A stretch of DNA of 64,000 bases. Source: Ancylobacter sonchi (lineage in GTDB: Bacteria > Pseudomonadota > Alphaproteobacteria > Rhizobiales > Xanthobacteraceae). This document shows, one piece after another, positions 33,090 through 41,148 of this stretch. Under the pieces are notes generated by a model. It saw nothing but the letters and a program-made list of their open reading frames with translations. It did no database searches and had not been told where the DNA came from. Positions within the stretch are counted from its first letter, which is position 1, and the number at the start of each line of letters is the position of its first letter. The position numbers were made by a program, and so were the translations under genes. The stretch covers positions 86,214 to 150,213 of the forward strand of contig NZ_JAHBGF010000019.1 in NCBI RefSeq assembly GCF_018390695.1, in the 5' to 3' direction.

Positions 33090-34000
33090 CTATCCCGCAC
33101 GATCCGCCGCCGGTGGCCGCTGCCGCACGATCTCCCCGGCGAGCCGCTCGACGGCGAGCCAGCGCTCCCAGTCGTCGAGGATGCTCCAGCCGCGCTGGCC
33201 GACGCGGGCGAGCGGCAGGCGGTAGTGAAACGCCGGGCGTGGCCGCACCTTGCCGGCGAAGCGCGGCAACGGCTGGTCGGCGGCACGGTGCAGCAGCAGC
33301 GGCAGCAGGTCGAGCGAGCGCTTGCGCGTCGGGTTGGCGGCGAGATAGTCGCGGGCGAAGCCGTCGGGATCCGGCCAATAGTCGTCGGCGAGCACCCGGC
33401 GCACATACTCGTCGGGAAAGGGGGGGGCGCGTAGAAGCGGGCGAGTGGCCCCGCCTCGGTGGCGCGGCGCAGTTCCGGCTCCAGCGTCAGGAAAGCCTTG
33501 AGCGTGGCGACGATGCCCGACGGGTCGTCATCGGGATGCGCGACGTTGAAATGCAGCCCCAGCCCGTCGACCAGCGTGGCGCCGTCGCCACGGGCGCCCG
33601 CTCCCCGCAACGCCGCCACGGCCGCGTCGACCTCCGGCAGGCGGGCCCGGTCGAGCGGGGCGATGATCAGCTCGCGTGGCACCACCGGCGCCAGCGCATA
33701 CCCGAGGGCGATGGAGAGAGAGGCCGGCAGGCCGGCCAGCGGGCTGACAGCGCCGCGATGGGGGTGGACATGGCGGATGTCGAGCTCGACGCGCAGGTCG
33801 CCCAGCCGGCTGCCGACGAGGTGGAAGGCCTGCGGGTCCTCCTCGACCATTTGGCCGGCCAGATGGCGTTGCAGCACCTCGGCGGCGTGGCGCACGCCGA
33901 GGCCGATGAACTCGACCTCCACGCCGACCCGCCGTTCCGCACCGCCGGCAGCGATCGGGCGGGAGGGGGAGGGCGGGGGCGGCAGGGGAGCGACCGGCAT
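33090..34000 (-). pseudogene. Amidoligase-family protein, frameshifted at a C8 run
   Basis: The reading frame is split. From 34000 the first ~190 residues (GVEVEFIGLG near residue 25, LVDGLGLHFNVAHPDDDPSG) match the putative amidoligase family. At a run of eight C on the coding strand (33420-33427) the frame changes; the continuation DEYVRRVLADDYWPDPDGF... to the stop at 33090 lies in the -1 frame. Nine or six C would restore a normal ~300-residue protein. Amidoligases join an amine to a glutamate-like carboxylate with ATP. Either a real inactivating or phase-variable frameshift, or a sequencing error in the homopolymer. No partner glutamine amidotransferase gene is adjacent. Confidence 0.75.
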
Positions 34001-34094
34001 CGCCCATGCTTGGCCCGCCCGTGCCGTTAGGTCAACCTTGCTGGCCGATGTCGCGGCGCACGTCCGCGTGTTGCGCTTTCCGGCGCGCCCCCGC

Positions 34095-35012
34095 TCACCA
34101 GCGCCAGCCGGCCTTCAGCGCCTGAGCGATGTCGTCGACGAACACCCGCACCTTGGCCGGCACCAGCCGGCCAGGCGGCATCACCGCGTGCACGCCGCCA
34201 TCGGTCTTGCCCGCCCAGCCCGGCAGGACCTCCACCAGCCGCCCCTCGGCGAGATGCGGGCCGGCGAGCCAGTCCGGAAACAGGCCGATGCCCACGCCCT
34301 CGAGGGCGGCGAGCAGCAAGGCCTCGGAACTGTCGGAGACAAGCGGACCAGACGGGCGCACCGTCACCCGCTCGCCGTCCCGGACCAGCGGCCAGTCCGG
34401 CCAGGACAGATAGCCCGTGAAGCCCACGCAATCGTGATCCATCAGATCGCCCGGCTGCTGCGGGACGCCCCGCCGCGCGAGATAGCCGGGCGCGGCGACC
34501 AGCCGGTCGCGATAGGTGGCGATCCGACGGGCGATCAGCGAGCTTTCCGGCAGGGTGCCGACCCGGATCGCCACGTCGAAGCCTTCCTCGATCAGGTCGA
34601 CATAGCGGTCGGTGGTCCGCAGATCGACGCGGATCTGCGGATGGCGCGCCAGGAAGCCGGGAATCAGCGGCGCGATCCACAGGCGGCCGAAGCTCATGGG
34701 CACCGACACGCGCACCAGCCCCTGCGGGGTCGCGGCCCGCTCGCTGGCGTCGCGGCCGGCGCTGTTCAATTCGTCGAGGACCGACTGGAGGCGACGGTGG
34801 TAGGCGGCGCCGATTTCGGTCAACGCCAACCGCCGCGTGGTGCGCGACAGCAGGCGGACGCCGAGGCGCCGCTCCAGCTTGCCGACCCGGCGGGAGACGG
34901 TGGAGGCGTCGCGCCCCAACCGCTGCGCCGCCAGCACGAAACTGCCGGTATCGGCGACGGCGACGAAGGCGAGCAGATCGTCGAAGCCGCCCTGATCGAG
35001 AAATTCCTGCAT
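34095..35012 (-). CDS. LysR-family regulator (divergent from SDR gene)
   Basis: A 305-residue LysR-type regulator. HTH: LLAFVAVADTGSFVLAAQRLGRDASTVSRRVGKLERRLG (about residues 12-50), followed by the effector domain with GLVRVSVPMSFG...IAPLIPGFLARHPQIRVDL. It resembles the DhcR/AphB-like LysR group that often controls a divergent oxidoreductase. Start MQEFLDQ (35012) fits the family; upstream in-frame Met codons lie in the divergent gene. The intergenic inverted repeat at 35024-35050 should be its binding site. Confidence 0.92.
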   Translation of the reverse strand: MQEFLDQGGFDDLLAFVAVADTGSFVLAAQRLGRDASTVSRRVGKLERRLGVRLLSRTTRRLALTEIGAAYHRRLQSVLDELNSAGRDASERAATPQGLVRVSVPMSFGRLWIAPLIPGFLARHPQIRVDLRTTDRYVDLIEEGFDVAIRVGTLPESSLIARRIATYRDRLVAAPGYLARRGVPQQPGDLMDHDCVGFTGYLSWPDWPLVRDGERVTVRPSGPLVSDSSEALLLAALEGVGIGLFPDWLAGPHLAEGRLVEVLPGWAGKTDGGVHAVMPPGRLVPAKVRVFVDDIAQALKAGWRW

Positions 35013-35023
35013 CTGACGCACGA

Positions 35024-35050
35024 GTGTAATGATCCTGGGCCGGATTACAC
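35024..35050. promoter_or_regulatory. Candidate LysR operator
   Basis: Perfect inverted repeat GTGTAAT (35024-35030) / ATTACAC (35044-35050) with a 13-bp spacer, 11 bp upstream of the LysR start and 53 bp upstream of the divergent SDR start. Each arm contains the T/A ends of a LysR recognition site. Position fits autorepression plus control of the SDR gene. Confidence 0.65.
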
Positions 35051-35103
35051 GAGACGATGCCAGGATTATCCCTGATGCACTCAACCGTCCAGGAGCATGC
35101 ATC

Positions 35104-35757
35104 ATGGCAGTCTTCCTCAGTATCGGCACCGGCCCGGGCATTGGCCTCGCCACCGCCGAACGCTTCGCCCGCGAGGGCTTCCACCTCGTCCTCAGCGCCC
35201 GCGACACCGGCAGGGTGACGGCGCTGGCCGCCGAACTCCAGGCCAAGGGCCACAAGGCCGAGGTGCGCGGCGTCGACGTGGCGGATCCCGCCGCCGTCGC
35301 GGCGCTGGTCGCCGGGGTCGAGCGCGACCTCGGCCCGATCGACGTCCTGCACTACAACGCCGCCGCGATACGGCAGGCGACGCTCGCCGACCAGCCGGCG
35401 GAGACCTTCAATGCGGACCTCGCGGTCAGCATCGGCGGCGCGCTGGCGGCGGCGAAGGCGGTGACGCCGGCGATGGCCGCACGCGGCCGCGGCACGCTGC
35501 TGCTGACCGGCGGCGGCTTCGCCCTCGCGCCGCATCCCGACTATCTGACGCTCAGCGTCGGCAAGGCCGGGCTCCGCGCGCTGGCGCAGGGGCTGTTCGA
35601 GGAGATGACGGGCAAGGGCATCCACGTCGCCACCGTCACGGTCGCGGGCTTCGTCTCCGCCGGCTCGCCGCATGTCGCCAATATCGCCGAGCATTTCTGG
35701 CAGTTGCACGCCCAGCCGGCCGGCAGCTGGACGCTGGAGCGCACCTACACGCCGTGA
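35104..35757 (+). CDS. SDR-family oxidoreductase lacking the usual catalytic Tyr
   Basis: A 217-residue short-chain dehydrogenase/reductase-like protein. The cofactor motif is present (SIGTGPGIGLATAERFAREG), as is the Asn-Ala region (LHYNAAAIRQ). In the active-site helix the sequence is YLTLSVGKAGLRAL: the Lys is kept but the residue four before it is Leu, so the canonical YxxxK is not formed. The enzyme may use another residue or be non-catalytic. Divergent from a LysR gene with a shared operator. A Rho-independent terminator follows. Confidence 0.85.
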   Translation: MAVFLSIGTGPGIGLATAERFAREGFHLVLSARDTGRVTALAAELQAKGHKAEVRGVDVADPAAVAALVAGVERDLGPIDVLHYNAAAIRQATLADQPAETFNADLAVSIGGALAAAKAVTPAMAARGRGTLLLTGGGFALAPHPDYLTLSVGKAGLRALAQGLFEEMTGKGIHVATVTVAGFVSAGSPHVANIAEHFWQLHAQPAGSWTLERTYTP

Positions 35758-35794
35758 GCGGTACGACGCCGTCTCCCGCCTCTTCGGCCAACCG

Positions 35795-35828
35795 GGCCTC
35801 GCGCGCTTCCCGGCGCGCGGGGCCTTTT
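35795..35828 (+). terminator. Rho-independent terminator after SDR gene
   Basis: A 12-bp stem with one G-U pair (35795-35806 and 35813-35824), six-base loop, followed by TTTT. It closes the SDR transcript and separates it from the CoA-transferase operon. Confidence 0.75.
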
Positions 35829-35941
35829 GGCGCGTATCGGTCGGCTCGCTGCATTCGGCCGGGTGCGCAACCAAAGACTATTGGACGGCACGCGACTTTC
35901 GACCCATAGAGACGGAAAACGTTCGGGAAGGAATGTCGCCC

Positions 35942-37192
35942 ATGGAACGCCCCGCAGAGGGCCCGCTGGCCGGAATCCGCGTCGTCGAGCTCGGCAATCT
36001 CATCGCCGCGCCGTTCGCCGCGCGGCTGATGGCCGAATTCGGCGCCGAGGTGATCAAGGTCGAGGCGCCCGGTGAGGGCGACCCGTTGCGCAAATGGCGC
36101 AAGCTGCATGAGGGCACCTCGCTCTGGTGGTACCTGCAGTCGCGCAACAAGAAGTCGGTCGCCGTCAATATGCGCCTGCCCGAGGGGCAGGAGGTGGTGC
36201 GCCGCCTCGTGCGCGACGCCGACGTGCTGATCGAGAATTTCCGCCCCGGCACGCTGGAGCGCTGGGGGCTCGGCTGGGAGGCGCTGAAGGCGATCAACCC
36301 CAACCTCGTCATGGTGCGTATCTCCGGCTTCGGCCAGGACGGACCCTATCGCGAGCGCCCCGGTTTCGGCGCGGTGGGCGAGGCGATGGGCGGCATGCGC
36401 TTCACCACCGGCGAGCCGGACCGGCCGCCGGCGCGCACCGGCATCTCCATCGGCGACTCGCTCGCCGCCCTGCATGCGGTGATGGGCGCGCTGATGGCGC
36501 TGCTCGCCATTAAGTCCGGGCGCGGCGCCGGGCAGGTGGTTGACGTCTCGCTCTATGAGAGCGTGTTCAACATGATGGAGAGCCTGGTCCCGGAATACGA
36601 CCTGTTCGACTTCGTGCGCGCCCGCTCGGGCGGCTCGCTGCCCGGCATCGCGCCCTCCAATTCCTATCCCACCGCCGAGGGCAGCTATGTCATCGTCGCC
36701 GGCAATGGCGACGGCATCTTCAAGCGGCTCATGACGGCGATCGGCCGCGCCGACCTCGCCAGCGACCCGCGCCTCTCTTCCAATGACGGGCGGGTGAAGC
36801 ATGTGGAGGAGATCGACGGCGTCATCGCCGAATGGACCGGCCGGCACTCGCTCGACGAGGTGACGGCGGCGCTTGATGCCGCCGAGGTGCCGAACGGACG
36901 CATCTACTCGGTCGCCGACATCGTCACCGATCCGCAATATCAGTCGCGCGACATGATCCTGCCCTCGACGCTGCCGGATGGCACGCAGGTGAAGATGCCG
37001 GGCATCGTGCCCAAGCTGTCGCAGACGCCGGGCGGGGTGGCCTGGCTCGGGCCGAGGCTCGGCGAGCACACCGCGCCGGTGCTGGCGTCGCTCGGCTATT
37101 CCGCCGACGAGATCGAGGCGCTGGTCGCCGGCGGCGCGGTGGCGCGCGACAAGGTAGGGCGCGACGAGACGGCGGCGGGGGACGCCTCATGA
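35942..37192 (+). CDS. CaiB/BaiF-type CoA-transferase
   Basis: A 416-residue class III CoA-transferase. It starts with the family signature GPLAGIRVVELGNLIAAPFAARLMAEFGAEVIKVE and has the catalytic Asp in VVDVSLYESVFNMM (near residue 202). It moves CoA from a donor such as succinyl-CoA to a carboxylic acid. ATG 35942 lies 9 bases after GGAAGGA and is preferred over an ATG at 35933 that touches that site. Its last 4 bases overlap the start of an HMG-CoA-lyase-like gene, and an importer follows, so it most likely activates an imported dicarboxylic or hydroxy acid. Confidence 0.92.
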   Translation: MERPAEGPLAGIRVVELGNLIAAPFAARLMAEFGAEVIKVEAPGEGDPLRKWRKLHEGTSLWWYLQSRNKKSVAVNMRLPEGQEVVRRLVRDADVLIENFRPGTLERWGLGWEALKAINPNLVMVRISGFGQDGPYRERPGFGAVGEAMGGMRFTTGEPDRPPARTGISIGDSLAALHAVMGALMALLAIKSGRGAGQVVDVSLYESVFNMMESLVPEYDLFDFVRARSGGSLPGIAPSNSYPTAEGSYVIVAGNGDGIFKRLMTAIGRADLASDPRLSSNDGRVKHVEEIDGVIAEWTGRHSLDEVTAALDAAEVPNGRIYSVADIVTDPQYQSRDMILPSTLPDGTQVKMPGIVPKLSQTPGGVAWLGPRLGEHTAPVLASLGYSADEIEALVAGGAVARDKVGRDETAAGDAS

Positions 37193-38139
37193 GCTGGGCG
37201 GAGGTTCCCGCGCGCGTCCACATCCAGGAAGTGGTGACGCGCGACGGCCTGCAGATCGAGCCGCGCTTCCTGCCTACCGAGGACAAGATCGCGCTGATCG
37301 ACGCGCTGTCCGACACCGGTGTCGCCAAGATCGAGGTGACGTCCTTCGTCTCGCCCAAGGCGGTGCCGAACCTCGCCGATGCCGGTGAGGTGGCGCGCTC
37401 GATCCGCCGCAATCCGGCGGTGACCTATGTGGCGCTGGTGCCCAATCTGCGCGGCGCCGAGGCGGCGCTGGACGCCGGGATGGACGAGCTCAACCTCGTC
37501 ATGTCGGTGAGCGAGACCCACAACCTCGCGAATATGCGCATGACGCCGGAGCAGTCGCTGGACGGCTTCCGCGCCATTGTGAGTGCCGCCGCCGGCAGCC
37601 CGGCGCAGCTGAACGGCTCCATCGCGACCGCCTTCGGCTGCCCCTTCGAGGGCGCGCAGCCGGAGGAAAAGGTGCTGGCGCTGGTCGAGGGCTATCTCGC
37701 GCTCGGCCTCCATTCGGTGACGCTGGCCGACACGACCGGCATGGCCAATCCGCGCCAGGTGGGCCGGCTCGTCGCGGCGTTCCGCGCCCGGTTCGGCGCC
37801 GTGCCGCTGACGCTGCACTTCCACAACACGCGCGGCATGGGCCTCGCCAATGCGCTCGCCGCGCTGGAGGCGGGGGCGGAGCGCTTCGACGCCTCGCTCG
37901 GCGGCCTTGGCGGCTGCCCCTTCGCCCCCGGCGCCACCGGCAACATCTCCACCGAGGACCTCGTGCACATGCTGGAGGAGATGGGCGTGCCGACCGGCGT
38001 CGACCTCGCCCGCCTGCTCGATCTGGCGCGCCAGCTGCCGGCGCTCATCGGCCACGACATTCCCGGCCAGGTGGCCAAGGCCGGCCGCAGCGGCGACCTG
38101 CATGCCGCGCCGGCCGGCCTGCGTCGCGCCGCCATCTGA
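37189..38139 (+). CDS. HMG-CoA-lyase-like enzyme
   Basis: A 316-residue HMGL-like TIM-barrel enzyme. It has the metal/substrate motif VVTRDGLQIEPRF near residue 16, the metal ligands in LTLHFHNTRGMGLANAL, and the active-site loop GGLGGCPFAPGATGNISTEDLV with the catalytic Cys of true hydroxymethylglutaryl-CoA lyases. It should cleave a 3-hydroxy-3-methyl-acyl-CoA (HMG-CoA to acetyl-CoA and acetoacetate) or a close analogue such as citramalyl-CoA. Start overlaps the CoA-transferase stop. The pair can run a two-step breakdown of a branched hydroxy acid. Confidence 0.92.
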   Translation: MSWAEVPARVHIQEVVTRDGLQIEPRFLPTEDKIALIDALSDTGVAKIEVTSFVSPKAVPNLADAGEVARSIRRNPAVTYVALVPNLRGAEAALDAGMDELNLVMSVSETHNLANMRMTPEQSLDGFRAIVSAAAGSPAQLNGSIATAFGCPFEGAQPEEKVLALVEGYLALGLHSVTLADTTGMANPRQVGRLVAAFRARFGAVPLTLHFHNTRGMGLANALAALEAGAERFDASLGGLGGCPFAPGATGNISTEDLVHMLEEMGVPTGVDLARLLDLARQLPALIGHDIPGQVAKAGRSGDLHAAPAGLRRAAI

Positions 38140-38169
38140 AGGAAGACCCCAGCCATGGGAGGACAGAAC

Positions 38170-39018
38170 ATGCAGACCGCCATGCTGCGGCCACCCGCCG
38201 GGGGAGCGCCCGGTGTCGGCGCCCCGCCGGCGGTGGCGCTGGACGACATCGCCATCAGCTTCGCCATACCCGGCCGCCCGCTGTTCAAGGCGGTGGCGCC
38301 GACCTCGCTGCATGTACGCGAGGGCGAGTTCGTCTCGATCGTCGGGCCTACCGGCTGCGGCAAGTCCACGTTGCTCAACGCCACGGCCGGGCTGCTGCGC
38401 CCGGCCGGCGGCCGGGTGTCGATCTTCGGTGCGCCGCTCGCCGGCCTCAACGCCCAGGCCGGCTATCTCTTCCAGCAGGACGCGCTGATGCCCTGGAAGA
38501 CCGCGCTCGACAATGTGGCGATCGCGCTGGAGATCGGCGGCACCCGCCGCGCCGATGCGCTGGCGCAGGCGCAGGACTGGCTGAAGAAGGTGGGCCTCGC
38601 CCGTTTCGGCGACCGCTACCCGCACCAGCTGTCCGGCGGCCAGAGGAAGCGCGTCGGCCTCGCCCAGGTGCTGGTGCGCGGCCCGAAGATCCTCTTGATG
38701 GACGAGCCGTTCGGTCCGCTCGACGCCCAGACCCGGCAGATCATGGGCACGCTGCTCCTGAACCTGTGGGCGCAGGACCGCAAGGCGGTGCTGTTCGTCA
38801 CCCACGACCTCGAGGAGGCCATCGCGCTGTCCGACCGCGTCGTCATCATGTCGGCCGGGCCGGAGGCGCGGATCATTGGGGATTTCCCGATCGACCTCGC
38901 CCGCCCGCGCGACACCGCCGACATCCGCCTCGATCCGCGCTTCCACGAGCTGTACCGCCAGATCTGGAACCAGCTGAAGGCGGAAGTCGTGAAGACCTAT
39001 GGGGAGGACGCGCCGTGA
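38170..39018 (+). CDS. ABC transporter ATP-binding protein (NrtD/SsuB/TauB type)
   Basis: A 282-residue ATPase with Walker A GPTGCGKST, the Q-loop YLFQQDALMPW, signature LSGGQRKRVGLAQVL, Walker B ILLMDEPFGPLD and switch His FVTHDLEEA. It energises the permease encoded next. ATG 38170 has GGAGG six bases upstream; an in-frame ATG at 38155 would add five residues and lies further from a ribosome site. The stop overlaps the GTG start of the permease gene. Confidence 0.92.
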   Translation: MQTAMLRPPAGGAPGVGAPPAVALDDIAISFAIPGRPLFKAVAPTSLHVREGEFVSIVGPTGCGKSTLLNATAGLLRPAGGRVSIFGAPLAGLNAQAGYLFQQDALMPWKTALDNVAIALEIGGTRRADALAQAQDWLKKVGLARFGDRYPHQLSGGQRKRVGLAQVLVRGPKILLMDEPFGPLDAQTRQIMGTLLLNLWAQDRKAVLFVTHDLEEAIALSDRVVIMSAGPEARIIGDFPIDLARPRDTADIRLDPRFHELYRQIWNQLKAEVVKTYGEDAP

Positions 39019-39809
39019 AGATCCATCCCGGCAGGCTCCTGCTGCTGCAAATACTGGTCGCCGTCGTGGCCATCGGCTTCTGGCAGTTCGGCGCCACGGT
39101 TCCCGTCGGCGGCACCTATCTGCTGCCGGAGTTCTTCTTCTCGACCCCGCTCGACGTGATGAAGCGGGTGGTGCAGCTGTTCGTCTCCGGCACCATCTGG
39201 AAGCATCTGTGGATCACGCTGACCGAGACGGTGCTGGCCTTCGTCATCGGCTCGGCCGCCGGCGTCGCCATCGGCTTCTGGTTTGCGCGCAAGCCGATCC
39301 TGGCGGCGGTGTTCGATCCCTATGTGAAGATGGTCAACGCCCTGCCGCGCGTGGTGCTGGCGCCGATCTTCATGCTGTGGCTCGGCCTCGGCATCTGGTC
39401 GAAAGTGGCGCTCGGCGTCTCGCTGGTGTTCTTCATCGTGTTCTTCAACGTCTATCAGGGCGTGAAGGAGGTGAGCCCGGTGGTGCTCGCCAATGCCCGC
39501 ATGATGGGGATGAGCGAGCACCAGCTGTTCCGCAACGTCTACTGGCCCTCGGCGCTGTCCTGGATGTTCTCCTCGCTGCACACCTCGGTCGGCTTCGCGC
39601 TGGTCGGCGCGGTGGTGGGCGAATATCTCGGCGCCTCCGCCGGCCTCGGCTATCTCATCCATCAGGCCGAGGGCGTGTTCGACGTCACCGGCGTGTTCGC
39701 CGGCATGTTCATCCTCGCCGCCTTCGTGCTGATCATCGACTGGGGCGTCACCCGGATCGAGAACCGGCTGCTGGTCTGGCGGCCGCAGCCGGCCGGCGAG
39801 CAGGCCTGA
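39015..39809 (+). CDS. ABC transporter permease (SsuC/NrtB type)
   Basis: A 264-residue inner-membrane protein with about six segments and the EAA loop around ANARMMGMSEHQLFRNVYWPSA (residues about 158-180). It belongs to the nitrate/sulfonate/taurine permease family. Starts with GTG overlapping the ATPase stop (GTGA), so the two are translationally coupled. With the ATPase and the binding protein it forms a full importer, probably for the acid processed by the CoA-transferase and lyase. Confidence 0.92.
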   Translation: MKIHPGRLLLLQILVAVVAIGFWQFGATVPVGGTYLLPEFFFSTPLDVMKRVVQLFVSGTIWKHLWITLTETVLAFVIGSAAGVAIGFWFARKPILAAVFDPYVKMVNALPRVVLAPIFMLWLGLGIWSKVALGVSLVFFIVFFNVYQGVKEVSPVVLANARMMGMSEHQLFRNVYWPSALSWMFSSLHTSVGFALVGAVVGEYLGASAGLGYLIHQAEGVFDVTGVFAGMFILAAFVLIIDWGVTRIENRLLVWRPQPAGEQA

Positions 39810-39855
39810 TCGTCATCGCCTGACCGCTATTCAACGACAAAAGGAGGAAACCCCA

Positions 39856-40890
39856 ATGAAGATGCGTACTCTGCGGATTGGTGCTTTGCTCGTGGCCGCG
39901 AGCCTGCTGTTCCCCGCGCTCGGCGCGGCGCAGGCGGCCGAGATCGAGAAGCCCAACCTCACCCTCGGCGTCGGCGGCAAGCCGCTGCTCTACTATCTGC
40001 CGCTGACGCTGGCGGAGAAGCTCGGCTACTTCAAGGACGCGGGGCTGAATGTCGAGATCAACGATTTCGGCGGCGGCGCCAAGTCGCTGCAGGCGCTGAT
40101 CGGCGGCTCGGTGGACGCCGTCACCGGCGCCTATGAGCACACCATCCGCATGCAGACGAAGAAGCAGGACATCCGCGCCGTCATCGATCTCGGCCGCTAT
40201 CCCGGCATCGTCGTCGCGGTGCGCAAGGCCGAGGCGGACAAGATCAAGACCGTCGCCGACCTCAAGGGCAAGAACATCGGCGTCACCGCGCCGGGCTCCT
40301 CCACCCACATCATGGTGCAGTACCTGTTGACCAAGGCGGGGCTGAAGCAGGACGACGCCTCGTTCATCGGCGTCGGCGGCGGCGCCTCGGCGGTAGCGGC
40401 GATGCAGAAGGGCGAGATCGACGCCATCTCGCATCTCGATCCGGTGATCTCCAAGCTGGAGGATCTCGGCCTGATCAACGTGCTGGTCGACACCCGCACC
40501 ACCGAGGGCACCGAGAAGGTGTTCGGCGGCCAGAATCCCGCCGCCGTGCTCTACTTCAAGGAGAGCTTCATCAAGGAGAACCCGAACACGGTGCAGGCGC
40601 TCACCAACGTCTTCTACAAGACGCTGAAGTGGCTGGAGAAGGCGACGCCGGAACAGATCGCCGCCAACGTGCCGGAAGAATACTGGCTGGGCGACAAGAA
40701 CCTCTACATGAAGGCGGTCGAGGCGTCGCGGCAGTCCTATTCGACCGACGGCAACATCGACGAGGCCAGCATGAAGAGCGCGCTGAGCCTGATCACCACG
40801 ACCGATCCCTCGATCGACCCCGCGTCCATCGACCTTTCCAAGACCTTCGACGGCTCCTTCCTCGCCAAGGCCAAGGCGAAGGGGCAGTAG
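39856..40890 (+). CDS. ABC transporter substrate-binding protein (NMT1/SsuA-like)
   Basis: A 344-residue periplasmic protein with signal peptide (IGALLVAASLLFPALGAAQAA, cleavage after QAA). The body (LTLGVGGKPLLYYLPLTLAEKLGYFKDAGLNVEI ... LIGGSVDAVTGAYEHTI) has the NMT1/SsuA-like fold. GGAGG Shine-Dalgarno upstream. It is the last gene of the operon begun by the CoA-transferase and is followed by a long hairpin. Members bind sulfonates, nitrate, pyrimidine precursors or aromatic acids; ligand here is unknown. Confidence 0.9.
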   Translation: MKMRTLRIGALLVAASLLFPALGAAQAAEIEKPNLTLGVGGKPLLYYLPLTLAEKLGYFKDAGLNVEINDFGGGAKSLQALIGGSVDAVTGAYEHTIRMQTKKQDIRAVIDLGRYPGIVVAVRKAEADKIKTVADLKGKNIGVTAPGSSTHIMVQYLLTKAGLKQDDASFIGVGGGASAVAAMQKGEIDAISHLDPVISKLEDLGLINVLVDTRTTEGTEKVFGGQNPAAVLYFKESFIKENPNTVQALTNVFYKTLKWLEKATPEQIAANVPEEYWLGDKNLYMKAVEASRQSYSTDGNIDEASMKSALSLITTTDPSIDPASIDLSKTFDGSFLAKAKAKGQ

Positions 40891-40896
40891 TGTTTG

Positions 40897-40939
40897 GTCC
40901 CGCCGGCCGTGCCGCTCGTGAGGGCACGGGCGGCGGGAC
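40897..40939 (+). terminator. Long hairpin closing the CoA-transferase/ABC operon
   Basis: 17-bp stem with one mismatch (40897-40913 and 40923-40939), nine-base loop, 6 bp after the binding-protein stop codon. No U tract follows, so termination may be Rho-aided or the stem may protect the mRNA. Confidence 0.6.
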
Positions 40940-41148
40940 GTCGCGGGGCCTCCTTGTCGCCCGGCCGCTCCCCGGACCACGGCCGGTCGGCTTGGCGGTC
41001 ATTTTACGCGAGCGGCGGCGCCAGCGCGGGATCGTGCCGCGATGGCCGTGGCGTCGCGGCCTCCGCTCAATTAAGAAGGGCATTCCCGACGTTTTCCGAT
41101 GGCTTCCGTTCGACGCCTGACGACCCGACCAGATAGGCGGAACCAGCC

